64,000 nucleotides of DNA from JACJWR01 sp963752505 (lineage in GTDB: Bacteria; Actinomycetota; Actinomycetes; S36-B12; UBA10799): contig CAVVYM010000003.1 of assembly GCA_963752505.1 (NCBI GenBank), positions 62,001 to 126,000 on the forward strand, read 5' to 3'. Positions 44,923 to 51,981 of this stretch are shown here, piece after piece. The position numbers and the translations under genes are program-made. How positions within the stretch are numbered: position 1 is the stretch's first letter; every line of letters begins with the position of its first letter. The notes under the pieces are model-generated. The model was not told the DNA's origin. It did no database searches and was given only the letters and a program-made list of their open reading frames with translations.

Positions 44923-45036
44923 TGCTTGGGTCAGGCCGGGTCGGAAGTCTTCAGTTTCGTGATCCTGCTGGCTGGTCTGACCGCAGCCGTGCCGTACCTG
45001 TTCAGCGCTTGCGTTGGCGAAGTGGTCGTTCGCGCC
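44923..45036 (+). pseudogene. Possible remnant of an amino-acid permease (APC superfamily)
   Basis: In this 289-base gap one frame reads SCLGQAGSEVFSFVILLAGL then TAAVPYLFSACVGEVVV, which resembles a conserved helix of APC amino-acid permeases (the T/AxxVPYxFSAxAE pattern). Nothing before or after continues the family, and the frame soon becomes unlike a protein. It looks like a decayed fragment; chance resemblance is possible. Confidence 0.35.
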
Positions 45037-45085
45037 CGACCAACGCAGTCCCGGCGCTTCGAGGCCGTAGGGCGAGCCGGATGGC

Positions 45086-45091
45086 TACCAT
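45086..45091 (+). promoter_or_regulatory. -10 hexamer TACCAT for the maleylpyruvate-isomerase-like gene (leaderless)
   Basis: TACCAT, seven bases, then ATG 45099; favours this start over ATG 45081. Confidence 0.5.
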
Positions 45092-45098
45092 TCCAAGC

Positions 45099-45734
45099 AT
45101 GGACATGTTCGCGACGATCGCTGCTGAACGGCGGATCACCGCTGACTTCTGCGAATCCCTCACCGACGATCAGTGGGGTACGCCGAGTCTCTGTGCAGGC
45201 TGGACGGTGCACGATGTCGCGGCGCACCTGCTGATGCCGCTGGTGACCTCGACCTGGGCCTTCGCGGCGGCCATGCTGCGCCACCGAATGAACTTCGACC
45301 GCGCCAATGCCGACCTCACCGCTGCCGTGGCGAAACGGAGCAACGCGGACATCATCGCCGGCTTGCGTGAGCGCGCCGACAGTCGTTTCACACCGCCAGG
45401 ATTGGGCCCACAAGCCCCGCTGACGGATCTGCTGATCCATGGCCAGGACATGCGTCGTCCGCTGGGCCTGACTCGGACGTTCGAGCCGGACACGCTCGTT
45501 GTTGCGCTGGACTTCCTCACCTCGGGTTCGAGGCTGGGATTCGTGCCTCCTTCGCGCCTGATGGGGCTCTACTTTTCGGCGACCGACCTTCCGTGGGACT
45601 TTGGCGACGGGGTCGAAGTGAGAGGTCCGGCGGAGTCGCTGATGCTGGCAATCGCGGGGCGGACCGTCGCACTGGCGGAGTTGAGCGGCACCGGTGTCGA
45701 GGAACTCGCCGGCCGGGTCGGCGACGGGAACTAG
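45099..45734 (+). CDS. Maleylpyruvate isomerase/DinB-like mycothiol-dependent family protein
   Basis: A 211-residue member of the TIGR03083 family (four-helix DinB-like bundle). ADFCESLTDDQWGTPSLCAG followed by WTVHDVAAHLLMP holds the typical histidine of the metal triad, and LLIHGQDMRRPLGL gives the HxxD pair. Relatives use mycothiol as cofactor in isomerase or transferase reactions, in keeping with mshD in this genome. The reaction is unknown. Confidence 0.8.
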   Translation: MDMFATIAAERRITADFCESLTDDQWGTPSLCAGWTVHDVAAHLLMPLVTSTWAFAAAMLRHRMNFDRANADLTAAVAKRSNADIIAGLRERADSRFTPPGLGPQAPLTDLLIHGQDMRRPLGLTRTFEPDTLVVALDFLTSGSRLGFVPPSRLMGLYFSATDLPWDFGDGVEVRGPAESLMLAIAGRTVALAELSGTGVEELAGRVGDGN

Positions 45735-45801
45735 GCCGAGGTGGGAGCCCTGCCTTCTCACCGTGGTGCGGACGTCCGTCGCCTGCCCTCACAATGGGTC
45801 C

Positions 45802-46242
45802 ATGGCCCCACCCCGCAAACTGCCCGCTGACGAGGTACTGCGCGCCTGGCGCGACGAGGGCCTGACCTACCGCCAGATCCACCAACGCCTTGCGGAGCAG
45901 GGCATCGAGGTCTCGTTCTCCTCGGTGAGCGTGGCGCTCAGCCGCATGGGATCAACCGAACGGGTGCGCTACGACGACTGGCTACCGTGGTCGCCGATCC
46001 GTGCCGAGCACAACGACGCCTGGGAGGCGACGATGCTGCGGGTCGGGGCCCGACTGGCCCGCGGACAAGAAGTGCCCGAGCGGCACCGCACCTCATTCCA
46101 GCACTGGCTTGCTGGCCTCCGCGAAGGGAATCAAGTCGTGGCCTACACCGGCGAGCGCGGCTTCTTCCTGGTGGCGGCCCGGGAAGGCATCGACGGTTCG
46201 GGGGGCATTCCGATCCGCAGCCCCGACCCTGCTGCGGGGTGA
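45802..46242 (+). CDS. Helix-turn-helix protein of unknown function
   Basis: A 146-residue protein. Residues 8-50 (ADEVLRAWRDEGLTYRQIHQ, then FSSVSVALSRMG) form a clear helix-turn-helix like those of resolvase-type or phage repressor-like proteins. The rest (DDWLPWSPIRAEHNDAWEAT, ERHRTSFQHWLAGLREGNQV) is unfamiliar. It could be a small transcription regulator. ATG 45802 has no ribosome site. Confidence 0.65.
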   Translation: MAPPRKLPADEVLRAWRDEGLTYRQIHQRLAEQGIEVSFSSVSVALSRMGSTERVRYDDWLPWSPIRAEHNDAWEATMLRVGARLARGQEVPERHRTSFQHWLAGLREGNQVVAYTGERGFFLVAAREGIDGSGGIPIRSPDPAAG

Positions 46243-46262
46243 GCTCTACCCACCGGCGGGGT

Positions 46263-47339
46263 TCACGCCTCGTCTGGCTGCGGTTGCGGCGGGTCGGATT
46301 CACGCTGCCGAAGCCAGAGCGTTCGCTGCGGGAAGGGGATCTCGATGCCTTCCGCGTCGAAGGCATACTTGATTCGCTCCTGCAGTTCCCGCGAGGTGGC
46401 CCACTGCTCACCTGGTTTGGTCTTGGCCACCATGCGCAGCACGACGGCGTCGTTGCCCAACTGCTGGACGCCCCACACCTCCGGCGTCTCCAGAATGCGC
46501 GTGGCGAACTCTTCGTCCTCGAACAACTCCAGTCCGCACCGGTTCATGATCTCGCGAGCTTTGCGAATGTCCGAACCGTACGCGATTCCGACGTCGACCA
46601 GAGTGCGCGACCAGTCCTGGCTCATGTTGCCGACGCGCAGCACCTCCCCGTTGCGAACGAACCACAACGTGCCGTCGATCCCGCGAACTTGGGTGACCCG
46701 GAGCGAGACGTGTTCCACCGTTCCGACCGCGTCGCCGAAGTCAACCACGTCGCCCACGCCAAACTGGTCCTCGAGCATCATGAAGATCCCGGAGAAGAAG
46801 TCCGCCACCAACGACTGCGCTCCGAATGCCAGCGCCACGCCGGCGATGCCCGCACCGGCGATCAGCGGACCCAGATTGAAGCCCATCTCCGTGAGGACGA
46901 GCAACCCCATGATGGTGACCGTCGCGATGGTGATGACGTTTTGCATCAACTTGCCGAGCGTGTCTGCCCGCTGGATGTCCCGTTCGGCCTCGATCAGCGC
47001 CTGGGTGTCATCGGACCACTTCGAGTCCATCTTCGTGCGACGACCATCGATCATGGTGCGCACCGTGCGGTCCTTCAAACGAATCAGCAGCCACCGCAGC
47101 AGCATCATGACGACGACTATCAGCGCGATCCGCAACGCTGCCGGAAGGAACGTGTGCAGCCACCAGTTGCTGCTGCTGACCGCGTCTTCCACCGTCGTGG
47201 TGATCTTCTCGGCATCGGGGACCGATGCCGAAGGATCCGGGGTCGGGTCCGCGACCGCCGGCATGGCCGCCGCCGAGATGGCCGCGTGCGCGTGGGCAAG
47301 GGCAGAAAGCACGGGTGTGGTGAGGGTTTCGAGCACCAT
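46263..47339 (-). CDS. MscS-type mechanosensitive channel
   Basis: A 358-residue channel: transmembrane helices near residues 50-80 and 135-200, with the pore helix GAGIAGVALAFGAQSLVADF, then FSGIFMMLEDQFGVGDVVDF and the beta and C-terminal domains. It releases solutes on hypo-osmotic shock. I favour ATG 47339; 47348 is the nearest alternative. Same strand as the FNT gene, which is upstream. Confidence 0.9.
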   Translation of the reverse strand: MVLETLTTPVLSALAHAHAAISAAAMPAVADPTPDPSASVPDAEKITTTVEDAVSSSNWWLHTFLPAALRIALIVVVMMLLRWLLIRLKDRTVRTMIDGRRTKMDSKWSDDTQALIEAERDIQRADTLGKLMQNVITIATVTIMGLLVLTEMGFNLGPLIAGAGIAGVALAFGAQSLVADFFSGIFMMLEDQFGVGDVVDFGDAVGTVEHVSLRVTQVRGIDGTLWFVRNGEVLRVGNMSQDWSRTLVDVGIAYGSDIRKAREIMNRCGLELFEDEEFATRILETPEVWGVQQLGNDAVVLRMVAKTKPGEQWATSRELQERIKYAFDAEGIEIPFPQRTLWLRQRESDPPQPQPDEA

Positions 47340-47417
47340 GGTGACCATTGTCGGGCAGTGCAGGTGATCACTCGGCTGCCGGGGCAACCGGGCCGGGGCC
47401 GGCCGGTGCGAGCACCG

Positions 47418-48278
47418 CTACTCGCGGACGTCACCGTGCTTGCGCAGGTAGCGTTCCTCATCGTTGACGTAGGCGTAGTAGAGCCCGATCAGCAGCCCCC
47501 CGCCGACGAAATTGCCCAGCAGCGCCACGAGGACGTTGATCACCGCGGCCACCGGGTCGATGCCGTGGTTGAATCCGTGCACCATGAACAGCACGGTGTT
47601 GGCCACGGAGTGCTCAAACGCGAGGAAGGCGAACACGAAGACTGAAGTAATCATGACAAGCGCCTTGAGCATGTCCTCGCGGATATTCCCGTTGTAGACC
47701 ATCAACATCGCAAGGTTGATCATGAAATTGCAGAACACCGCGCGGAGGAACAGATCCGTCAGGCCCACCGCGCCGTCGGAGACGTAGCCGAGTTTGGCGT
47801 CGACGGCTTCGGTCATCGCCACGGTCGTATCGCCGTTGAGCAGGGTCGTCAGCGACACCAGAACCGCCACCAGCAGGCCGCCCACGAAGTTGCCGAAAAG
47901 GCACATCCCGAGCAAGACGAAAGACTTGCGGATCGTGGTGCGGCGGTAGTAGACCCCGATCGTCGTGATCATCATGTTCGACGTCAGCAGTTCGGACTTC
48001 GAGTAGTAGATGAACACCAACGCCCAGCCGAAGATGAAGGCCCCGATCAGTTTTCCCACCAGATGCAGGCTGGTCTCGCCAACCATGATCTGGTCGAACC
48101 CTGCGCCCACCGTGTAGTAGGTGGTGTAGAAGACTCCGATGATGATCCCGGCCATTGCCGCCCGCATCAGGTAGCGCTTGGCAATCTGACCGGTCATCGC
48201 GTTCTTCGTGTCCAGGATGTCGAGGACGGTCGAGATGAACTGCTTGCCGGGAAACATGCGATCTGTCGTGGCGGCCAC
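47418..48278 (-). CDS. Formate/nitrite transporter family protein
   Basis: A 286-residue FNT channel with six helices. The N-terminal GKQFISTVLDILDTKNAMTG, LTSNMMITTIGVYYRR omega-loop region and FMVHGFNHGIDPVAAVINVL fit the family. These pentamers move small monovalent anions such as formate, nitrite or hydrosulfide; which one is not evident, and no nitrite reductase is near. GTG 48278 is six bases after TAGCCT. Confidence 0.87.
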   Translation of the reverse strand: MAATTDRMFPGKQFISTVLDILDTKNAMTGQIAKRYLMRAAMAGIIIGVFYTTYYTVGAGFDQIMVGETSLHLVGKLIGAFIFGWALVFIYYSKSELLTSNMMITTIGVYYRRTTIRKSFVLLGMCLFGNFVGGLLVAVLVSLTTLLNGDTTVAMTEAVDAKLGYVSDGAVGLTDLFLRAVFCNFMINLAMLMVYNGNIREDMLKALVMITSVFVFAFLAFEHSVANTVLFMVHGFNHGIDPVAAVINVLVALLGNFVGGGLLIGLYYAYVNDEERYLRKHGDVRE

Positions 48279-48284
48279 GCAGAG

Positions 48285-48290
48285 AGGCTA
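48285..48290 (-). promoter_or_regulatory. -10 hexamer TAGCCT for the FNT gene (leaderless)
   Basis: TAGCCT, six bases, then GTG 48278. The divergent sigma-factor gene uses the identical hexamer and spacing. Confidence 0.55.
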
Positions 48291-48402
48291 TCCGCGCCGG
48301 TGAGCCGATGCGCCCGCGTGAGCAGAGTCGGTGAGGAGAAGAACTGGTCGCAGGCGTCACGCGAATGCCACCTTTTGTGTACCTTCGGCCGCCTCATTCC
48401 CC

Positions 48403-48408
48403 TAGCCT
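48403..48408 (+). promoter_or_regulatory. -10 hexamer TAGCCT for the sigma-like gene (leaderless)
   Basis: TAGCCT, six bases, then ATG 48415. Confidence 0.55.
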
Positions 48409-48414
48409 GGGCGC

Positions 48415-49194
48415 ATGTTGGCGGATGGTCGAGATCTGGTCGCGAGGGTCGTCCGCGACCCTGATGGGGCTCTGTCGTCGCTGACCGAGAAGTTCGGACA
48501 GATGGTGTACGACTATTGCGCGGCTGTACTGGTCGACCCTGACCTGGCGGGTGATGCTGCGGCCGGGACCCTGCTGGGTGCCACGCGCAGGATCAACGAA
48601 CTCTCGGATCCGCACGAACTCGATGCCTGGCTGTGTTCGATGGCCAGGGGCGAGTGTCTGCTGTTGCTGCAAACCGCGACGTCTGGGTCAGTCTCGGTGA
48701 GTTCGCCGCCGGTAGATGCCCCGACCGCCGATGTCCTGCTCGTATGGCGCGCCGTGGGAACGTTGAACGCCGGCGACCGGGGAGTGCTCACTTTGGCTCG
48801 TGGCAGTGGCTTCGCAGTTGAGGAGGTCGCCGCGATCATGGGCGTGACACAGGCCAATGCGAGGTCGCGGCTCGCTCGGGCGAGTGAGAACCTGCACCAG
48901 GCCGTCGAGACGCAGTTGCTGTTGGACGACCCTCCCGGATCCTGTGCCGGCCTCGACGCCCTGGTGGCTGACGCCATCGAAGCAACGCCAGCCGGACTGC
49001 GGAGGTTGGTCACCACGCACCTCGCGGACTGTCCGGCGTGCGAGCAGCGGGTGGCGGACGTCCGCTGGCTCTACGCGGAGGCGCAGGCGGGGCCTGCCGC
49101 TTTCGGATCCGGCGTCGATGCGACCGCTGTCATCGAGGTCCGATTGAAGCAGGCCCTCGCGCCGAGCGGCCAACGCCAGCGCCGCCAGGCCTAG
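48415..49194 (+). CDS. ECF-like sigma factor with C-terminal zinc-finger-like tail
   Basis: A 259-residue protein. Residues 20-85 resemble sigma region 2 and residues 105-160 region 4 (WRAVGTLNAGDRGVLTLARG, FAVEEVAAIMGVTQANARSR). The C-terminal third includes LVTTHLADCPACEQRVADVR, an HxxxCxxC pattern like the zinc-binding domain of anti-sigma factors, giving both functions in one chain. Region 2 lacks strong conservation, so DNA melting is uncertain. No separate anti-sigma gene is adjacent. Confidence 0.75.
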   Translation: MLADGRDLVARVVRDPDGALSSLTEKFGQMVYDYCAAVLVDPDLAGDAAAGTLLGATRRINELSDPHELDAWLCSMARGECLLLLQTATSGSVSVSSPPVDAPTADVLLVWRAVGTLNAGDRGVLTLARGSGFAVEEVAAIMGVTQANARSRLARASENLHQAVETQLLLDDPPGSCAGLDALVADAIEATPAGLRRLVTTHLADCPACEQRVADVRWLYAEAQAGPAAFGSGVDATAVIEVRLKQALAPSGQRQRRQA

Positions 49195-49217
49195 CCGCCC
49201 GGGACGGCGCAAGGTAC

Positions 49218-49622
49218 CTACGCCGGCGAGATCTCGGAGATCAACTGTTCGATGTTGGCTCGGATCTTGTCTCGGATCGGCCTGACCGACTCGACGCCCT
49301 GGCCCGCCGGATCTTCCAGCACCCAGTCCTCGTAGCGCTTGCCCGGAAATACTGGACAGACGTCACCGCAGCCCATGGTGATCACCACGTCGGATTCCTT
49401 GACGGCGTCGGTGGTGAGGACCTTCGGGATCTCCGCCGAGATATCGATTCCCTCCTCCAGCATCGCCGCCACCACGGCCGGATTGACCGTGTCGGCCGGG
49501 GCGGATCCGGCCGAACGCACCTCAACCCGGTCGCCAGCCAGGTGCGTCAACCACGCGGCTGCCATTTGGGAGCGGCCGGCATTGTGGACGCAGACGAACA
49601 ACACTGATGGCTTGTCGGGCAC
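49218..49622 (-). CDS. arsC: Arsenate reductase (low-molecular-weight phosphatase fold)
   Basis: A 134-residue enzyme that reduces arsenate to arsenite. The catalytic loop is VCVHNAGRSQMA (CX5R), and the resolving cysteines lie in MGCGDVCPVFPGKRYEDW. GTG 49622 follows a GAAGGGG ribosome site; an earlier GTG at 49658 overlaps the preceding stop. It is the second gene of a tandem arsC pair. The electron donor may be thioredoxin or mycothiol/mycoredoxin. Confidence 0.9.
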   Translation of the reverse strand: MPDKPSVLFVCVHNAGRSQMAAAWLTHLAGDRVEVRSAGSAPADTVNPAVVAAMLEEGIDISAEIPKVLTTDAVKESDVVITMGCGDVCPVFPGKRYEDWVLEDPAGQGVESVRPIRDKIRANIEQLISEISPA

Positions 49623-49654
49623 TTGTGCCCCTTCCTCGGTTGGTGGCCCAGCGG

Positions 49655-50308
49655 TCACTGGGGCAGGAGTTCGTTGAGCAGGCCGCGCACCCGACGTTCG
49701 ATGTCGTCGCGGATCGGCCGGACTTCGGCGATGGGAAGCCCTGCTGGGTCGGCGAGGTCCCAGTCGAGGTAGCGCTTGCCAGGGTACACGGGGCAGGCGT
49801 CACCACAGCCCATGGTGACGATGACGTCGGCTGCCCGCACCACGTCGTTCGTCAGTGGTTTCGGGAACGCTTCCGTGAGGGTGATGCCGACCTCGGCCAT
49901 CGCCTCCGCTGCAATCGGATTGATCTGGTGCCCAGGAAGCGAACCGGCCGACCGCACGTGCACGCGGTCCTCCGACAGGTGGCTCAGGAATCCCGCCGCC
50001 ATCTGCGACCGGCCAGCGTTCTGCACGCAGATGAACAGCACCTCCGGGGTCGGCTTGGCCACCTTGCCCTCGGCCTGCGCCACTGCGAGTAGCCGCTCCT
50101 TGGCGAATCGCTCTGTGAGCATCGGAAGGAAAGTCGTCACCTTGGCGGTGGGGGCGAGCATGTCGTAGCTTTCGTCGACTAAGGCGCGCACAGTCTCTGT
50201 GTTGAACACGCCGTCGTAGCGGTAGGCCAAGTCAGCGGTGATTTGGCGCAGGGCGAGCGACGTCTCAAGATCGCGCTCGGGGGCCGTGGGTGACTCCGGT
50301 GAACTCAA
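49655..50308 (-). CDS. arsC: Arsenate reductase with N-terminal helical domain
   Basis: A 217-residue protein whose C-terminal 135 residues repeat the arsenate reductase fold (FICVQNAGRSQMA, MGCGDACPVYPGKRYLDW). The N-terminal 80 residues (LALRQITADLAYRYDGVFNT, then VRALVDESYDML) are helical, an extension I recall in actinobacterial arsenate reductases and of unclear role. TTG 50308 is used because GGAGGGG precedes it at the right distance. First gene of the leftward ars operon, divergent from arsR. Confidence 0.88.
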   Translation of the reverse strand: MSSPESPTAPERDLETSLALRQITADLAYRYDGVFNTETVRALVDESYDMLAPTAKVTTFLPMLTERFAKERLLAVAQAEGKVAKPTPEVLFICVQNAGRSQMAAGFLSHLSEDRVHVRSAGSLPGHQINPIAAEAMAEVGITLTEAFPKPLTNDVVRAADVIVTMGCGDACPVYPGKRYLDWDLADPAGLPIAEVRPIRDDIERRVRGLLNELLPQ

Positions 50309-50350
50309 AGTTCCCCTCCGAGGGTAGACCGGCCATGGCCGGGCAACTAC

Positions 50351-50366
50351 ATTGATGGTTGTCGAA
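50351..50366. promoter_or_regulatory. ArsR operator 1
   Basis: ATTGATGGTTGTCGAA: half-sites ATTGA and TCGAA around six bases. It matches operator 2 at 12 of 16 positions and lies on the arsC side of the divergent gap. Confidence 0.6.
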
Positions 50367-50384
50367 CTAAGTTACTCCCAAAAT

Positions 50385-50400
50385 ATCGATGACTGTCAAT
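50385..50400. promoter_or_regulatory. ArsR operator 2
   Basis: ATCGATGACTGTCAAT: half-sites ATCGA and TCAAT around six bases. It ends at the first two bases of a possible arsR start at 50399, which argues for the later start at 50414. Confidence 0.6.
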
Positions 50401-50413
50401 GAATCGGGTGAGT

Positions 50414-50818
50414 ATGAGTGATGAACAAGTGGTGAAGACCGCGCCGCGCGGTGTTGTCGCCGGTCAGGTCCCCACTGGCCCGCAGTGTTGCCCTGCCGGG
50501 CTGGATCAACCGATGAGTCGAGCTGCCGCGACGGATCTGGCGCGGTTGTTCAAGGCCATCGCGGTGCCGGCGAGGCTGCAGATACTGGCGCTGATCCGCT
50601 GCAGTCCCGGTGGCGAACTGTGCGCGTGCGACTTCACCGACGCCCTCGGCCTCTCGCAGCCCACGATCAGCCACCACCTCAAAGTGCTCACCGACTCTGG
50701 ACTGCTAGTGCGGCGCCAACACGGCACCTGGGCCCACTTCAGCATCGACGCCCGCCGACTCGCCGAACTCGCTGCGGTGTTCGATCTGGGCCACGAACGA
50801 TCGGAGGTGTTCGGGTGA
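50414..50818 (+). CDS. arsR: ArsR-family arsenic-responsive repressor
   Basis: A 134-residue winged-helix repressor. GELCACDFTDALGLSQPTIS holds the ArsR-like CxC metalloid site at the recognition helix, and a second cysteine pair (GPQCCP) lies near the N-terminus, so arsenite may be held by cysteines from both places. DNA recognition: HHLKVLTDSGLLVRRQ. It should release the two upstream operators when arsenite binds. GTGA overlap with acr3. Confidence 0.92.
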   Translation: MSDEQVVKTAPRGVVAGQVPTGPQCCPAGLDQPMSRAAATDLARLFKAIAVPARLQILALIRCSPGGELCACDFTDALGLSQPTISHHLKVLTDSGLLVRRQHGTWAHFSIDARRLAELAAVFDLGHERSEVFG

Positions 50819-51918
50819 CTCGCTCGGCCGAACGTGACGCCACCGAAGAGGCTGTGGTCTCGCGGTTGTCGCTGCTGGATCGGTTCCTGCCGGTGTGGAT
50901 TCTGGCCGCGATGGCGGTTGGGCTGCTGCTCGGGCGGCTGGTTCCCGGCATCTCCGACGCCCTGGATGCAGTGAAGGTCGACCAGACCTCACTGCCCATC
51001 GCGATCGGTTTGCTGTTGATGATGTACCCGGTGCTGGCCAAGGTGCGCTATGAGGACATGAGCCATGTCACCGGTGACCGCCGCATGCTGGGCTTGTCGC
51101 TGCTGCTCAACTGGCTGATCGGCCCCGCACTGATGTTCGCACTGGCGTGGATCTTCCTCGCGGATCAGCCCGCCTTCCGCACCGGGCTGATCGTGATCGG
51201 CTTGGCCCGGTGCATCGCCATGGTGTTGATCTGGAACGACCTCGCGTGCGGTGACCGTGAGGCGGCCGCCTTGCTGGTGGCGATCAACTCGGTGTTCCAG
51301 ATCCTCGCCTACGCGCTACTGGGGACGTTCTACCTGAAGATCCTCCCCGGTTGGCTGGGACTCGACACCCAGGACGTCGCGTTCTCCACCTGGGACATCA
51401 CCAAGGCAGTACTGATCTTCCTCGGCATCCCGTTGCTGCTCGCCTACCTCACCAGACGAGTGGGGCTAGCGACCAAGGGCCAGCAGTGGTACGACACCAA
51501 GTTCATCCCCCGCATCGGTCCATGGGCGCTCTACGGCCTGCTGTTCACCATCGTGGTGATGTTCGCCCTGCAGGGTGACGCAATCGTCTCGGACCCCATC
51601 TCGGTGGTGCAGATAGCGATTCCATTGCTGGTCTACTTCGCCTTGATGTGGGGAATCTCCTTCGCGATCGGCTGGCGGTCCCGGCTCGGCTACGGCAAGA
51701 CCGCCACGCTGGCGTTCACCGCGGCCGGCAACAACTTCGAGTTGGCGATCGCGGTGTCGATCGGGGTGTGGGGTGTGACGTCGGGGCAGGCGCTCACCGG
51801 GGTGATCGGTCCGCTGATCGAGGTGCCGGCGTTGGTCGGCCTGGTGTATGTGTCGCTGTGGTTGCGGCGCAAGCTGAAGTTCGCCAACCGGCAATCGGAG
51901 TCTCAACCCGTGCCGTAG
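50815..51918 (+). CDS. acr3: Arsenite efflux transporter, ACR3 type
   Basis: A 367-residue, ten-helix arsenite exporter. LIVIGLARCIAMVLIWNDLA contains the essential cysteine and the NDLACG stretch of the ACR3 family; FTAAGNNFELAIAV is a second hallmark. GTG 50815 lies within the arsR stop, so repressor and pump are co-translated. The longer open frame upstream is a shadow of arsR. Confidence 0.93.
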   Translation: MTRSAERDATEEAVVSRLSLLDRFLPVWILAAMAVGLLLGRLVPGISDALDAVKVDQTSLPIAIGLLLMMYPVLAKVRYEDMSHVTGDRRMLGLSLLLNWLIGPALMFALAWIFLADQPAFRTGLIVIGLARCIAMVLIWNDLACGDREAAALLVAINSVFQILAYALLGTFYLKILPGWLGLDTQDVAFSTWDITKAVLIFLGIPLLLAYLTRRVGLATKGQQWYDTKFIPRIGPWALYGLLFTIVVMFALQGDAIVSDPISVVQIAIPLLVYFALMWGISFAIGWRSRLGYGKTATLAFTAAGNNFELAIAVSIGVWGVTSGQALTGVIGPLIEVPALVGLVYVSLWLRRKLKFANRQSESQPVP

Positions 51919-51981
51919 GGCCGACATGCTAGGAATAGGCATGGCCCGGGGTCTACGCCGGGTGCGTCGACGGAGGTTCAC

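Noticed and set aside
45987..47645. 552-residue plus-strand frame opposite the MscS and FNT genes
   Set aside because: It mirrors two recognised genes, with histidine- and arginine-rich shadow composition and no domain.
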